A stretch of DNA of 64,000 bases, taken from NCBI RefSeq assembly GCF_010993955.1, contig NZ_WIXL01000012.1, positions 38,139-102,138 of the forward strand. The letters are read 5' to 3'. Position 1 is the stretch's first letter; every line of letters begins with the position of its first letter. The position numbers were made by a program, and so were the translations under genes. The stretch is from Oceanobacillus halotolerans. GTDB taxonomy: Bacteria; Bacillota; Bacilli; Bacillales; Amphibacillaceae. The notes beneath the pieces are model-generated. The model had not been told where the DNA came from and ran no database searches. It saw only the letters and a program-made list of their open reading frames with translations. Shown here in pieces: positions 8,882-17,082 of this stretch.

Positions 8882-8977
8882 GGCTCTTTTCGCATACTTT
8901 GTTGTTTTCTATGACGTATAATCTATGCATGACGTGACGTTTCATACCTGATAGCAACAATCTTTTAGAAAACAGCC
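8882..8977. repeat. Complete minimal MITE-like element, family A (96 bp)
   Basis: One end is GGCTCTTTTCGCATACTTTG and the other, read inward from 8977, GGCTGTTTTCTAAAAGATTG: imperfect terminal inverted repeats sharing GGCTnTTTTC and a downstream TTGTTG. The element is flanked by TTA at 8879-8881 and 8978-8980. It lies between convergent genes. Reference copy for the other family A members. Confidence 0.8.
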
Positions 8978-9026
8978 TTATGATAAAAACTCCTGTCATT
9001 AGATACGACAGGAGTTTTTATCATAA
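8978..9026 (-). terminator. Long perfect terminator hairpin of the amidohydrolase gene
   Basis: Arms at 8978-8997 and 9007-9026 are perfect 20-base inverted repeats. The core ACTCCTGTC/GACAGGAGT is followed by TTTTTATC on either strand. The stem overlaps the amidohydrolase stop codon and its outer edge coincides with the end of the repeat at 8977. Confidence 0.9.
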
Positions 9027-10609
9027 GCAACAGTTCCATCTACAATCGTCATTTCTACGCCGATTTCATGGATGTGTTCTGGATCAACTTGAAAAATATC
9101 TTGATCTAAAATGGTAAAGTCTGCTGTATAGCCAGTTTTTAACATGCCACGCTTTGCTTCTTGATTGATGGCATATGCACTCCCTTTTGTATATAAACTA
9201 ACAGCCTCATATGTCGATAGCTTCTCTTTCTCCAAATAAGTAATCCCATCAATGGAGGATCTTCGTAAAACAGCTGCCTGTATCCCAAGCAAAGGGTTAA
9301 CTTCTTCAATCGGGGCATCTGAACCTCCAGCACAATGTAATCCATTGTCTAGCATGGTTTTCCAAGCATAGGCATACTTCATTCGATGTTCACCTACACG
9401 TTCAATAACCCAAGGGAAATCAGATGATACAAATGTTGGTTGAATATCAATCACTACATTTAGTTTCTTTAACCGTTCTAAGGCTTCTTTATTTAGAATT
9501 TGCCCATGTATGATCCGATCTCGTAAACCATTTTTTAATGGATATTGTTCAAGAACTTCCGCAACTTCCAAAACAGCACGATCCCCTATTACATGAAGTG
9601 CAACAGGTAAATCATGAGCTCTAGCATGCTTTACAATTTCGATTAGATTATCCGTTTGATGAATGGCCACACCCCTATTTCCTTTATCATCAGAATATTC
9701 TTCTGTTAACCAGGCAGTCCGGCCACCTAATGCACCATCTGCAAAAATCTTCACTGCACCAAGTTCAACATAGTCTGAACCCTCTCCATAGCCTAAACCT
9801 TCTTCTAGCATGTCATCTAATACATTATGTTGAACAAGTAAATGTGCTTTAAACTTCTTCGTAATACCATCTATAGCATCTAAATAAGCGTGATACGTTT
9901 CTCTAAACGTCCCATACCGATTTAAATCCTCTGTATGTCCACCTACCAGTCCTTTGGCTAAAAGATCTTTAATCGCTTTTTCAATCACCTTTTTTTGTTG
10001 GTCTTGTGATACAGCTGGCATTGCCTGTTGAATGTAGGATTGAGCCGTATCCAGAAAATAGCCTGTCGATTCCCCATGATCATCTCGAACAATTACCCCA
10101 CCTTGAGGATTAGGTGTATCATTATCAATACCAGCTAATTCAATTGCCAATGAATTAGCGATTAAAGCGTGTCGACAAATCCGTGTTAAGACAATAGGGT
10201 TGTTTGGTGCTATTTCATCTAACTCTTTTTTATGAATAATGGAAGGTTCTTTATCTACCCACTGATTTTCATTCCAGCCTTCTCCAAATAGCCATTCACC
10301 TTTTGCTAAATTTGCGGAACGATCTTTTAAAGCATCTTTTATTTCTTCGCGAGAGGTCATTTGTGACAGATCTAATCGTAATAACTTCTCCCCATGACCC
10401 ATGATATGTAAATGAGCATCAACAAAACCAGGTAACATTGTTTTCCCTTGTAAATCATGGACTTGATCAATCTTTTCAGAAAAATCGCTATACAGCCCTT
10501 CATATGTTCCTACTGCCATAATCGTATTACCCTCTGTAAAAACTGCTTCTGCTCGTTCTCCCTCTTCTCCCATGGTGTAAATCTTACCACCGTACCATAA
10601 TTCCCCCAT
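8999..10609 (-). CDS. ytcJ: Metal-dependent amidohydrolase, YtcJ type
   Basis: Amidohydrolase-superfamily enzyme of 536 residues. The metal-binding HxH occurs in DAHLHIMGHG, a lysine-ligand region in VKIFADGALGGRTA, later histidines in ALHVIGDRA and HGQILN, and the catalytic Asp in GGSDAPIEEVNP. The substrate is not predictable. ATG at 10607-10609 follows GGAGGAAAG; an upstream ATG at 10624 would include the ribosome-binding site and is rejected. Position between NAD kinase and the SASP gene matches B. subtilis ytcJ. Confidence 0.88.
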   Translation of the reverse strand: MGELWYGGKIYTMGEEGERAEAVFTEGNTIMAVGTYEGLYSDFSEKIDQVHDLQGKTMLPGFVDAHLHIMGHGEKLLRLDLSQMTSREEIKDALKDRSANLAKGEWLFGEGWNENQWVDKEPSIIHKKELDEIAPNNPIVLTRICRHALIANSLAIELAGIDNDTPNPQGGVIVRDDHGESTGYFLDTAQSYIQQAMPAVSQDQQKKVIEKAIKDLLAKGLVGGHTEDLNRYGTFRETYHAYLDAIDGITKKFKAHLLVQHNVLDDMLEEGLGYGEGSDYVELGAVKIFADGALGGRTAWLTEEYSDDKGNRGVAIHQTDNLIEIVKHARAHDLPVALHVIGDRAVLEVAEVLEQYPLKNGLRDRIIHGQILNKEALERLKKLNVVIDIQPTFVSSDFPWVIERVGEHRMKYAYAWKTMLDNGLHCAGGSDAPIEEVNPLLGIQAAVLRRSSIDGITYLEKEKLSTYEAVSLYTKGSAYAINQEAKRGMLKTGYTADFTILDQDIFQVDPEHIHEIGVEMTIVDGTVAYDKNSCRI

Positions 10610-10691
10610 AATTCTTTCCTCCATCCGTACATTAGCTCATAAAATTACTTCCATTATATAGAATAATTCCATATATGAAAAGACCTAAATC

Positions 10692-10725
10692 TAAAACGAG
10701 CTACTCCAAAAAATGGAGTAGCTCG
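10692..10725 (-). terminator. Intrinsic terminator of the SASP gene
   Basis: CGAGCTACTCC (10697-10707) pairs with GGAGTAGCTCG (10715-10725), followed on the minus strand by TTTTAG. Confidence 0.88.
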
Positions 10726-10747
10726 AAGCCATTATCTTATTTTATTG

Positions 10748-10957
10748 TTATTGTTGTTGTCCGCCAAATTGTTGCTCAGCTACCTGAACAAGACGTTTAG
10801 TGATTTCTCCACCAACAGAACCGTTGGAACGAGAAGTTGAATCTGCACCAAGTTGAACACCAAACTCTTGAGCAATCTCAGTCTTCATTTGGTCTAATGC
10901 TTGTTGAGCTCCAGGCACTACCAACTGATTTGAATTGTTGGAGTTGTTGTTTGCCAT
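10748..10957 (-). CDS. sspA: Alpha/beta-type small acid-soluble spore protein
   Basis: DNA-binding protein that saturates and protects spore DNA, 69 residues. Hallmarks are the GPR protease site TEIAQEFGV, the [14 protein letters not shown] helix and GGEITKRLV near the C-terminus, with the Asn/Gln-rich ends typical of the family. Start ATG follows GGGAGGTGAG. A sigma-G-type promoter lies just upstream and a terminator just downstream, consistent with late forespore expression as one cistron. Confidence 0.97.
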   Translation of the reverse strand: MANNNSNNSNQLVVPGAQQALDQMKTEIAQEFGVQLGADSTSRSNGSVGGEITKRLVQVAEQQFGGQQQ

Positions 10958-10983
10958 GATGTCTCACCTCCCTTGGTACTAAC

Positions 10984-11014
10984 TATGATGTGTAGCATAG
11001 GGAAGAATCATTCA
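10984..11014 (-). promoter_or_regulatory. Sigma-G-type promoter of the SASP gene
   Basis: On the minus strand, TGAATGA (11008-11014) and CATCATA (10984-10990) are separated by exactly 17 bases, matching the forespore consensus GnATR / CATnnTA. It lies 27 bases before the start codon. Confidence 0.75.
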
Positions 11015-11085
11015 CTTTTTTTTATTGGAATTTGTTGTTAAATCCCGTCAAGCCTATCATGCTGGAAATGAGGGAAGATCATTTT

Positions 11086-12288
11086 TTATAAAAGATCATC
11101 AAATTCAGTAGTAGTTGCTGCATCATCTGTTAATTCAATTACTTCTATACCGTTAATTGCCTCTTCTAATGAAGAAGAAAAATCATGTTGTCCCTCAAAC
11201 TGATTCACTTTTTCTCGTCTTGGTCGTGTTTTAGGAGATTTCGGTACAAATACAGTACAGCAATCCTCATATGGTCTAATCGATATGTTGTACGTATTAA
11301 TTTGATGCGAAATTTTGATGATATCGTCTTTATCCATCGCAACTAATGGCCGGATGATAGGGTAATTTGTCACTTCATTAATCGTATTCATACTCTCCAT
11401 TGTCTGACTAGCAACTTGACCTAAACTTTCACCTGTTGTCATGGACAAAATGGATTCTTGTTTACATACTGCTTCACTAATACGAAACATCATTCGCCTC
11501 ATAATAGTCATGGCATATGCTTCTGGCATTTCTCTAAAAATTTCTTGTTGTAACTTTGTAAACGGGACAACATGAACACGAACTTTCTTCCCGTATTGTG
11601 TTAATTGCTCTGCTAAATCTAAAACCTTTTGTTTCGCACGTTCACTCGTAAATGGTGGGGAATGGAAATGTATTGCTTCAATTTCCACACCTCGTTTCAT
11701 CGCCAAATATCCAGCAACAGGGCTATCAATCCCACCTGATAATAATAGTAAGGATTTACCTGCTGTCCCCACAGGAAGACCGCCTAACCCTGGACGAACA
11801 CTAGAAGTAATATACGTTGCCTCAGTTCGAATTTCTACTTTAATTTCTACATCTGGATGATGCACATCAACGGTATATCCTTCTGTATTCGATAATAAAT
11901 GTCCACCAAGTACTTTATTCATATCTTGTGAACGAATTGGGAAGTCTTTATCAATCCGCTTCACTGTAATTTTAAACGTTTTTACATCATCTGCATTTAT
12001 TAAAGCGAACAACGCTGCCTCTTTGATCGCCTCTTCCTCATTTTCCATCTTAATTGCTAAACTAAGGCTTTGAATACCAAATACTTGTTGGCACTTATCC
12101 ATTACCTCATCGGGATCATGACCATTTAACAGGACAAACATTCTTCCTTGTGTCCGCTTCACCTTTACATTTGGAAAGGCCTTTAATTTATGTCGGATAT
12201 TTTCTTGTAGCTTTGTAATAAATTGTTTTCTGTTTTTTCCCTTTAATGCTATTTCTCCATAGCGTATTAAAATATGATCATATTGCAT
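11086..12288 (-). CDS. thiI: tRNA 4-thiouridine synthetase ThiI
   Basis: Adenylylates and thiolates U8 of tRNA, and supplies sulfur in some thiamine pathways. 400 residues without the rhodanese extension seen in enterobacteria, as in Bacillus. Order: NFLD plus THUMP (about 1-170), then the PP-loop ATPase with LLSGGIDSPVAGY near residue 185. The Cys pair in YEDCCTVF fits Bacillus ThiI. It starts six bases after nifZ, its dedicated sulfur donor. Confidence 0.95.
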   Translation of the reverse strand: MQYDHILIRYGEIALKGKNRKQFITKLQENIRHKLKAFPNVKVKRTQGRMFVLLNGHDPDEVMDKCQQVFGIQSLSLAIKMENEEEAIKEAALFALINADDVKTFKITVKRIDKDFPIRSQDMNKVLGGHLLSNTEGYTVDVHHPDVEIKVEIRTEATYITSSVRPGLGGLPVGTAGKSLLLLSGGIDSPVAGYLAMKRGVEIEAIHFHSPPFTSERAKQKVLDLAEQLTQYGKKVRVHVVPFTKLQQEIFREMPEAYAMTIMRRMMFRISEAVCKQESILSMTTGESLGQVASQTMESMNTINEVTNYPIIRPLVAMDKDDIIKISHQINTYNISIRPYEDCCTVFVPKSPKTRPRREKVNQFEGQHDFSSSLEEAINGIEVIELTDDAATTTEFDDLL

Positions 12289-12294
12289 TTTTAT

Positions 12295-13431
12295 CTACTC
12301 CATTACTTCTTTTAATTCCATTATTGCATTTTTTAAAACTTGGACAAATGTATCAAGCTCTTCTTTTGTTGTCTCATATCCAAAACTAACACGTAATGCA
12401 GCTGTTGTTCGTTTTTTATCATGTCCACAGGCTGCTAATACATGACTTTCATCCAAATTTTTTGAAGAACATGCTGAACGTGTAGAAATGTAAATTTCAT
12501 GTTTTCCTAGCATATGAATGATTACTTCTGGTTTTAATCCAGGTACAGAAAAGTTCATAATATGTGGTGCAGCTTCTCTAGGTGTATTTACTACAACCTT
12601 AGCCATTTCTTCCAATTGACTTCTTAAATATTGTTGTAATTGGTACATTTCATCGATCATTAATTCCTTTTCTTTCACTAAACGAAGTGCTTTAACCATT
12701 GACACAATACCAGCTAAATTTTCAGTTCCCGAACGAATCGAGTTTTCTTGACCGCCACCGTGTAACAAAGAAAATAGTGTTGTTCCTTTTTGAACATATA
12801 AAATTCCTGTTCCTTTTAATCCATGAATTTTATGTGCAGATATACTACACAAATTAATTCCTTCATGCTGCAAATCTAAATGTACTTTCCCGACTCCTTG
12901 TACATTATCTACATGAAAAAATAGTTTTGGATACCTTTTAGCAATATCAGCAATGGCTTTAATTGGCTGTATTGAACCTAATTCATTATTAACATGCATA
13001 ATACTTATTAAAATTGTATCCGGCCGAATTGCCTGTTCGACGTCTGTTACAGACACAACACCATTCTCATCAACGGGTAAATAGGTTACATCAAATCCTA
13101 ACGTTTCTAGTGATTCACAAGCTTCGATAATGGATGGATGTTCAATTTGTGTTGTGATGATATGTTTTCCTCTCGACTGGTGTTGAAGTGCAATTCCTTT
13201 AATTGCCATATTATTGCCTTCAGTTCCTCCAGACGTAAAGACAATTTCCTCTTTTAATACATTTAATAGCTGAGCAGCTTGTTCTCTTGCTTTTAACAGT
13301 AGTTTCTCTGCTTCTCCTCCAAATTGGTGTATACTGGAGGGATTTGAAAAAAACCGCTCTGAAACTTCTTGAAAGCTTTTTAAAACGGACGGATATGGTT
13401 TGGTTGTTGCACTATTATCTAAATAAATCAT
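12295..13431 (-). CDS. nifZ: Cysteine desulfurase NifZ/IscS type, partner of ThiI
   Basis: PLP-dependent class V aminotransferase fold, 378 residues. The PLP lysine lies in SAHKIHGLKGTG, and the catalytic persulfide cysteine in STRSACSSKN near residue 325. YLDNSATTKPYP at the N-terminus is typical. In B. subtilis NifZ passes sulfur to ThiI for tRNA s4U; the six-base gap to thiI supports the same job. The start ATG follows AAGGAGT. Confidence 0.94.
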   Translation of the reverse strand: MIYLDNSATTKPYPSVLKSFQEVSERFFSNPSSIHQFGGEAEKLLLKAREQAAQLLNVLKEEIVFTSGGTEGNNMAIKGIALQHQSRGKHIITTQIEHPSIIEACESLETLGFDVTYLPVDENGVVSVTDVEQAIRPDTILISIMHVNNELGSIQPIKAIADIAKRYPKLFFHVDNVQGVGKVHLDLQHEGINLCSISAHKIHGLKGTGILYVQKGTTLFSLLHGGGQENSIRSGTENLAGIVSMVKALRLVKEKELMIDEMYQLQQYLRSQLEEMAKVVVNTPREAAPHIMNFSVPGLKPEVIIHMLGKHEIYISTRSACSSKNLDESHVLAACGHDKKRTTAALRVSFGYETTKEELDTFVQVLKNAIMELKEVME

Positions 13432-13466
13432 GGTAAAAACTCCTTACAAAGGTCAATTATCGATTA

Positions 13467-13700
13467 GGCTGTTTTAAAGATATTAGCATGAACCTTCATG
13501 AATAGTTGATAGATAATGCATCTTAACTTACCGTTCAAGCAGAACACTTCGCTTTCACCACGGGCACAAGTGCGACATCTGTTCAACCTTATGCACCTGG
13601 TGAAAGCGACTGTCCGTAGCGGAAATCAACTACACTTTTTAAAGACGCATCGTATACACACCTCAACATTAATAAAACTACAAAAACTACAAAGTAGAAA
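13467..13700. repeat. MITE-like family A copy with decayed right end
   Basis: Begins GGCTGTTTTAAAGATATTAG after TTA and continues with the family's CATGAATAGTTGATAGATAATG segment and a family D core including CTTTCACCACGGGCACAAG. The right end ACTACAAAG is only loosely recognisable, so its border is approximate. The reading frame at 13516-13746 lies in the repeat and is not a gene. Confidence 0.6.
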
Positions 13701-13738
13701 AAAACATCGTTTAATACTAATCAGTTTAAAAAAGAATG

Positions 13739-13794
13739 GAGGCTGACTCAAGAAATAGGATTTTACCGTTACTTCCTTTTCCAGAGACAGCCTC
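13739..13794 (-). terminator. Probable terminator of ezrA
   Basis: GAGGCTGaCTC (13739-13749) pairs with GAGaCAGCCTC (13784-13794); on the minus strand it is followed by ATTCTTTTTT. The loop is long, so efficiency is uncertain. Confidence 0.6.
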
Positions 13795-13816
13795 TCTTTA
13801 GTCCATCCTTCACCCT

Positions 13817-15508
13817 TTAATTGACAACAGCTTGATGTTCCTCTACACGTTTTAATGCACCAGGTTCAATTTCTTCGATTGCCTTTGCAGCCTTTTCTAA
13901 TGCTAATTCATATTCATAATCACGAAATAATTGTTCCGATTCCTCTAGCTTTGCTGCTAGTAATGGGTATTGACTACGATAGCGGTTCGCATATTGTATC
14001 ACCTGCTCTGTTAAGAAGGCTTGTTCCAACATGGTCTCTGATTGTTTTGTCACATGTTCCACAGCTTTATTTGCTTCTTCTAATGCGTGTTGTACTGCCG
14101 TAATGTCTAATGGGTGTTTTTCTAATGATTGCAGGACTTTATTGTTTGTTTCAATCGCTGTATCCATTAAATCCCATATAAAATTTGGAACACCAGGAAT
14201 GTTACTTTTGTTTAATTGACGATGAACGCGTTGAATTTGGTCTTTCATTTTCGTTAATGTTTCTCTAGCTTCTAATTCATCTTTTCGCAGGCTTCGTATC
14301 GTTTCTTTAAATGCTTCGTGTTTATCTTGTAATTCTTTCACTTGTTCAAAGCCCTTTTCTATTTTCTCACGTAAATCAGAATGTGGCGTTTTATCATCTT
14401 CCATCTCAGAAGCCATTTCATTTAGTTGCTGACTTAATTGAGAAATTGTTTTTTCTAATGTTAAATACTGTTCCATATCCCGATCTTCAAAGTAATAAGA
14501 GCGCTGCAATGTTTCCACTTCTGTTTTCGTTTCACTGAAATCTTGATCTAATTCTTGGAGTAAATGACGATAACTAGGAATTTGTTTTTCCATATAATTT
14601 TTGGCAATAGCTTCTTTTTCTAATAATTGGTACATTTCCTTCATTCTATCCTCAATTTCCGTTATAACTCCTTTTGCCTCCGATAAATCTCCATTATGTA
14701 AGCTTTGAACACAATCTAATAATCGTCTTTGGTAGCCTTGAATCTCTTTTTCAAAACCTAAATGTTCAACACGGTAACCGTCTGCTTTCATTTCTTTAAT
14801 CCCAGCAAAAATATCATCTAATTGAGCTGGTAACTCCTGTTTACATGATTTATAAATAGCAGGGAAGTCAGCTATCTGTTCTTCCAGGACTTCTAGGTCC
14901 GTTTTTACTTTTTCCACTAAATCATGGGCCTCTATATAATTCCCTTCTTGAACTAATAAGCGGTATTGTGCTAGTTGTTCTTCTAGTTCCTCTATTTCTA
15001 CTTCAAATCGGACGTCTGCTTTTCCGTATTGATAGCGATTTTGAACAATTTGCTTACGAAGTTCCTTTAAAATAGGCTGAATTTCCTCTACTTCTTTTCG
15101 ACTTGATTCCTCTGATTCAAGTAACTCATCCAATTGTTTAAGCATTTCTTCAATATCTTTTTCAATTCGTTCCAATATCTGTTCTGTTTTCCGTAAAGTC
15201 TTTTTTGCACTTGAAAAGCGATAACGATCTGCTGCTTCTTCTGCATCGAATAAGTATTCTTCTATATCAGGAAGTTCTTTTGTAATGATATACTCCCAGC
15301 TTTCTTTCCATGATTCAAATTTCTCTTGGGTTTCTCCAGCTAAATTCAAATTTTTAATTCGGGCAATTTGGGACGCAATATCTCGGTTCATTATATCCAT
15401 TTTCCAGCCTTCTAATCGATCAACTGTGTCATATACGCGTTTACGTAAAATTAAACCAACTATAATTAATGTAATAATGACTAATATACCGCCAATAATG
15501 TATTCCAT
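13817..15508 (-). CDS. ezrA: Septation ring formation regulator EzrA
   Basis: Membrane-anchored negative regulator of FtsZ ring assembly. 563 residues: an N-terminal transmembrane helix (about residues 3-22) followed by long Glu/Lys/Leu-rich spectrin-like coiled coils, the EzrA architecture and length. The N-terminus RVYDTVDRLEGWK and early WKESWEYIITKELPDIE are typical. Located between nifZ and refZ as in B. subtilis (braB and hisJ are missing). Confidence 0.95.
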   Translation of the reverse strand: MEYIIGGILVIITLIIVGLILRKRVYDTVDRLEGWKMDIMNRDIASQIARIKNLNLAGETQEKFESWKESWEYIITKELPDIEEYLFDAEEAADRYRFSSAKKTLRKTEQILERIEKDIEEMLKQLDELLESEESSRKEVEEIQPILKELRKQIVQNRYQYGKADVRFEVEIEELEEQLAQYRLLVQEGNYIEAHDLVEKVKTDLEVLEEQIADFPAIYKSCKQELPAQLDDIFAGIKEMKADGYRVEHLGFEKEIQGYQRRLLDCVQSLHNGDLSEAKGVITEIEDRMKEMYQLLEKEAIAKNYMEKQIPSYRHLLQELDQDFSETKTEVETLQRSYYFEDRDMEQYLTLEKTISQLSQQLNEMASEMEDDKTPHSDLREKIEKGFEQVKELQDKHEAFKETIRSLRKDELEARETLTKMKDQIQRVHRQLNKSNIPGVPNFIWDLMDTAIETNNKVLQSLEKHPLDITAVQHALEEANKAVEHVTKQSETMLEQAFLTEQVIQYANRYRSQYPLLAAKLEESEQLFRDYEYELALEKAAKAIEEIEPGALKRVEEHQAVVN

Positions 15509-15731
15509 ATGTAAAGCCTCCCAGTATATTCCTATCGAAAGAGGATGTAATTCCGATCATTTTTTAAAAATCCTGCTCATTTTAATATTTACATTAATGA
15601 TACCATGTCTCAAGCATTTTTGGATAAAAAAATGCAAATTAATTGCTAATTTGACATATTTTTTGTGTTAAGATGAGAGAAAAAGAAAATGGAGGCATCA
15701 ACAGTACCCATCTGATGATTGATTTACAGGT

Positions 15732-16337
15732 TTAATAAGAGGAAATAATAAAATCGATCCATTTGTTGATGATGTTATCGTATTTTTGTGCAAATTGTTG
15801 ATGGGAATAAGAATCCATTGCTTGATTTTTCCATTCATTTTGTAATACATACGGTGTTATTAACATACCTTTTAATTGCATAAAAAGAAACTGCCGTTCT
15901 GTCTCACTTATTTTTTCAGGTAATACTGCAAAAAAGGTATTACTTATATAATGGTTTTCCTTTGCTAAATAGGTAACAGTTACCTCACGTACAAAAATAG
16001 AGTCAAGCGAAAGCTCTCGATGAATAAAACAAGAGAATTGATGATTGGACTGTTTGTACTGTATAATTGTTGAAATTAGCTTTTTAAATTTAGTTAAAGC
16101 AGACATCGCTTCCGTTTCCTTTAAGACATTCTCAATAGCTTCTAAATATGCCTCATAATATTGTGTAACAGCATATTCAAGCAAACCCTGCTTGTTTTTA
16201 AAGTAGTAGCTGATTAACGAAACATTAACAGAGGCCTTTTCTGAAATATCACGAACGGAAGTACCATGAAAGCCTTTTTGAAAAAATAATACAGAAGCTG
16301 CATCAAGGACCTTTTGTTTAGATGGGGTTGGGTTCAT
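15732..16337 (-). CDS. refZ: TetR-family regulator RefZ
   Basis: DNA-binding regulator of FtsZ placement during sporulation in B. subtilis. 201 residues: an N-terminal TetR helix-turn-helix (GTSVRDISEKASVNVSLISYYFKNK) and a ligand-type C-terminal domain. ATG at 16335-16337 follows GGAGTTG; the longer frame to 16463 overlaps the divergent ytsP gene and is not preferred. The location beside ezrA and ytsP supports RefZ rather than a generic TetR. Confidence 0.88.
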   Translation of the reverse strand: MNPTPSKQKVLDAASVLFFQKGFHGTSVRDISEKASVNVSLISYYFKNKQGLLEYAVTQYYEAYLEAIENVLKETEAMSALTKFKKLISTIIQYKQSNHQFSCFIHRELSLDSIFVREVTVTYLAKENHYISNTFFAVLPEKISETERQFLFMQLKGMLITPYVLQNEWKNQAMDSYSHQQFAQKYDNIINKWIDFIISSY

Positions 16338-16398
16338 AGCATTCAACTCCTTATTATTTATTTTACGACAAAATTTCATTGAATCCTGCATTTTTTTC

Positions 16399-16424
16399 TC
16401 GACAAATATTTTAGCTTTTGTCGA
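16399..16424. promoter_or_regulatory. Candidate operator between refZ and ytsP
   Basis: Perfect inverted repeat TCGACAAA (16399-16406) and TTTGTCGA (16417-16424) with a 10-base spacer; a further ACGACAAA half-site occurs near 16365. Placement in the divergent refZ/ytsP intergenic region suggests a TetR-type (possibly RefZ) site. This is inference. Confidence 0.5.
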
Positions 16425-16454
16425 AAAACAAACACCATAGGGGGAATATATAAA

Positions 16455-16946
16455 ATGTTTCAAGTCGAAAACTATTCTGGAAAAAAAACCGATGATTATA
16501 AGTTATTATTAAAGCAATTAGAGGCACTAAGTGAAGGAGAAACAGACAACACTGCACTCTTGGCTAATGCATCTGCACTTTTGAACCAATTTCTTGGCCA
16601 AGTTAACTGGGTAGGCTTTTATATATGGAAAGATAATGAATTAGTACTAGGACCATTTCAAGGATTACCCGCATGTATACGAATCCCTTACGGAAAAGGG
16701 GTATGTGGTACAGCAATAAAAGAACAGCGTACACAACGAATTAAGGATGTGCATCAATTTCCAGGCCATATTGCCTGTGACAGTGCAAGCAACTCTGAAA
16801 TTGTCATACCGCTTATTATAAACAATGAAATATATGGAGTGCTTGATATCGATAGCCCTATTACAGATCGATTTGATGAAATTGATCAAGATTATTTAGA
16901 AAAATTTGCAGCTATTTTGATATCCTACATTGAAAATAAAGCCTAA
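16455..16946 (+). CDS. ytsP: Free methionine-(R)-sulfoxide reductase, GAF domain protein YtsP
   Basis: Single GAF domain, 163 residues, matching fRMsr enzymes that reduce free Met-R-sulfoxide. The three conserved cysteines are in GLPACIRIPYGKGVCGTAI and HIACDSASNSE, and the domain ends in GVLDIDSP. The start ATG follows GGGGGAA. Antioxidant function is from family knowledge. A family C repeat begins two or three bases after its stop. Confidence 0.92.
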   Translation: MFQVENYSGKKTDDYKLLLKQLEALSEGETDNTALLANASALLNQFLGQVNWVGFYIWKDNELVLGPFQGLPACIRIPYGKGVCGTAIKEQRTQRIKDVHQFPGHIACDSASNSEIVIPLIINNEIYGVLDIDSPITDRFDEIDQDYLEKFAAILISYIENKA

Positions 16947-16948
16947 CT

Positions 16949-17025
16949 CATTCGGTGGGGGCGACGCACAGGACGTGCTAGTGCTGGCGTTTCGATTGAC
17001 GTGCCATTCTTAGTAAGCCCACCAG
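16949..17025. repeat. Family C hairpin repeat (copy 3) with inserted AGGAC-loop module
   Basis: CATTCGGTGGG (16949-16959) pairs with CCCACC (17018-17023); the loop holds a module containing GCACAGGACGTGC at 16966-16978. The same module sits in the loop of the copy at 30120-30214. Confidence 0.6.
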
Positions 17026-17044
17026 TTAACACGTGATAATAATA

Positions 17045-17079
17045 GAAAAGGTATTGTGACTATCACAATACCTTTCTTT
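17045..17079 (-). terminator. Terminator of dgcP, possibly bidirectional
   Basis: AAAGGTATTGTG pairs with CACAATACCTTT around ACTAT; T-rich tracts follow on both strands. It separates convergent ytsP and dgcP. Confidence 0.85.
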
Positions 17080-17082
17080 ATG

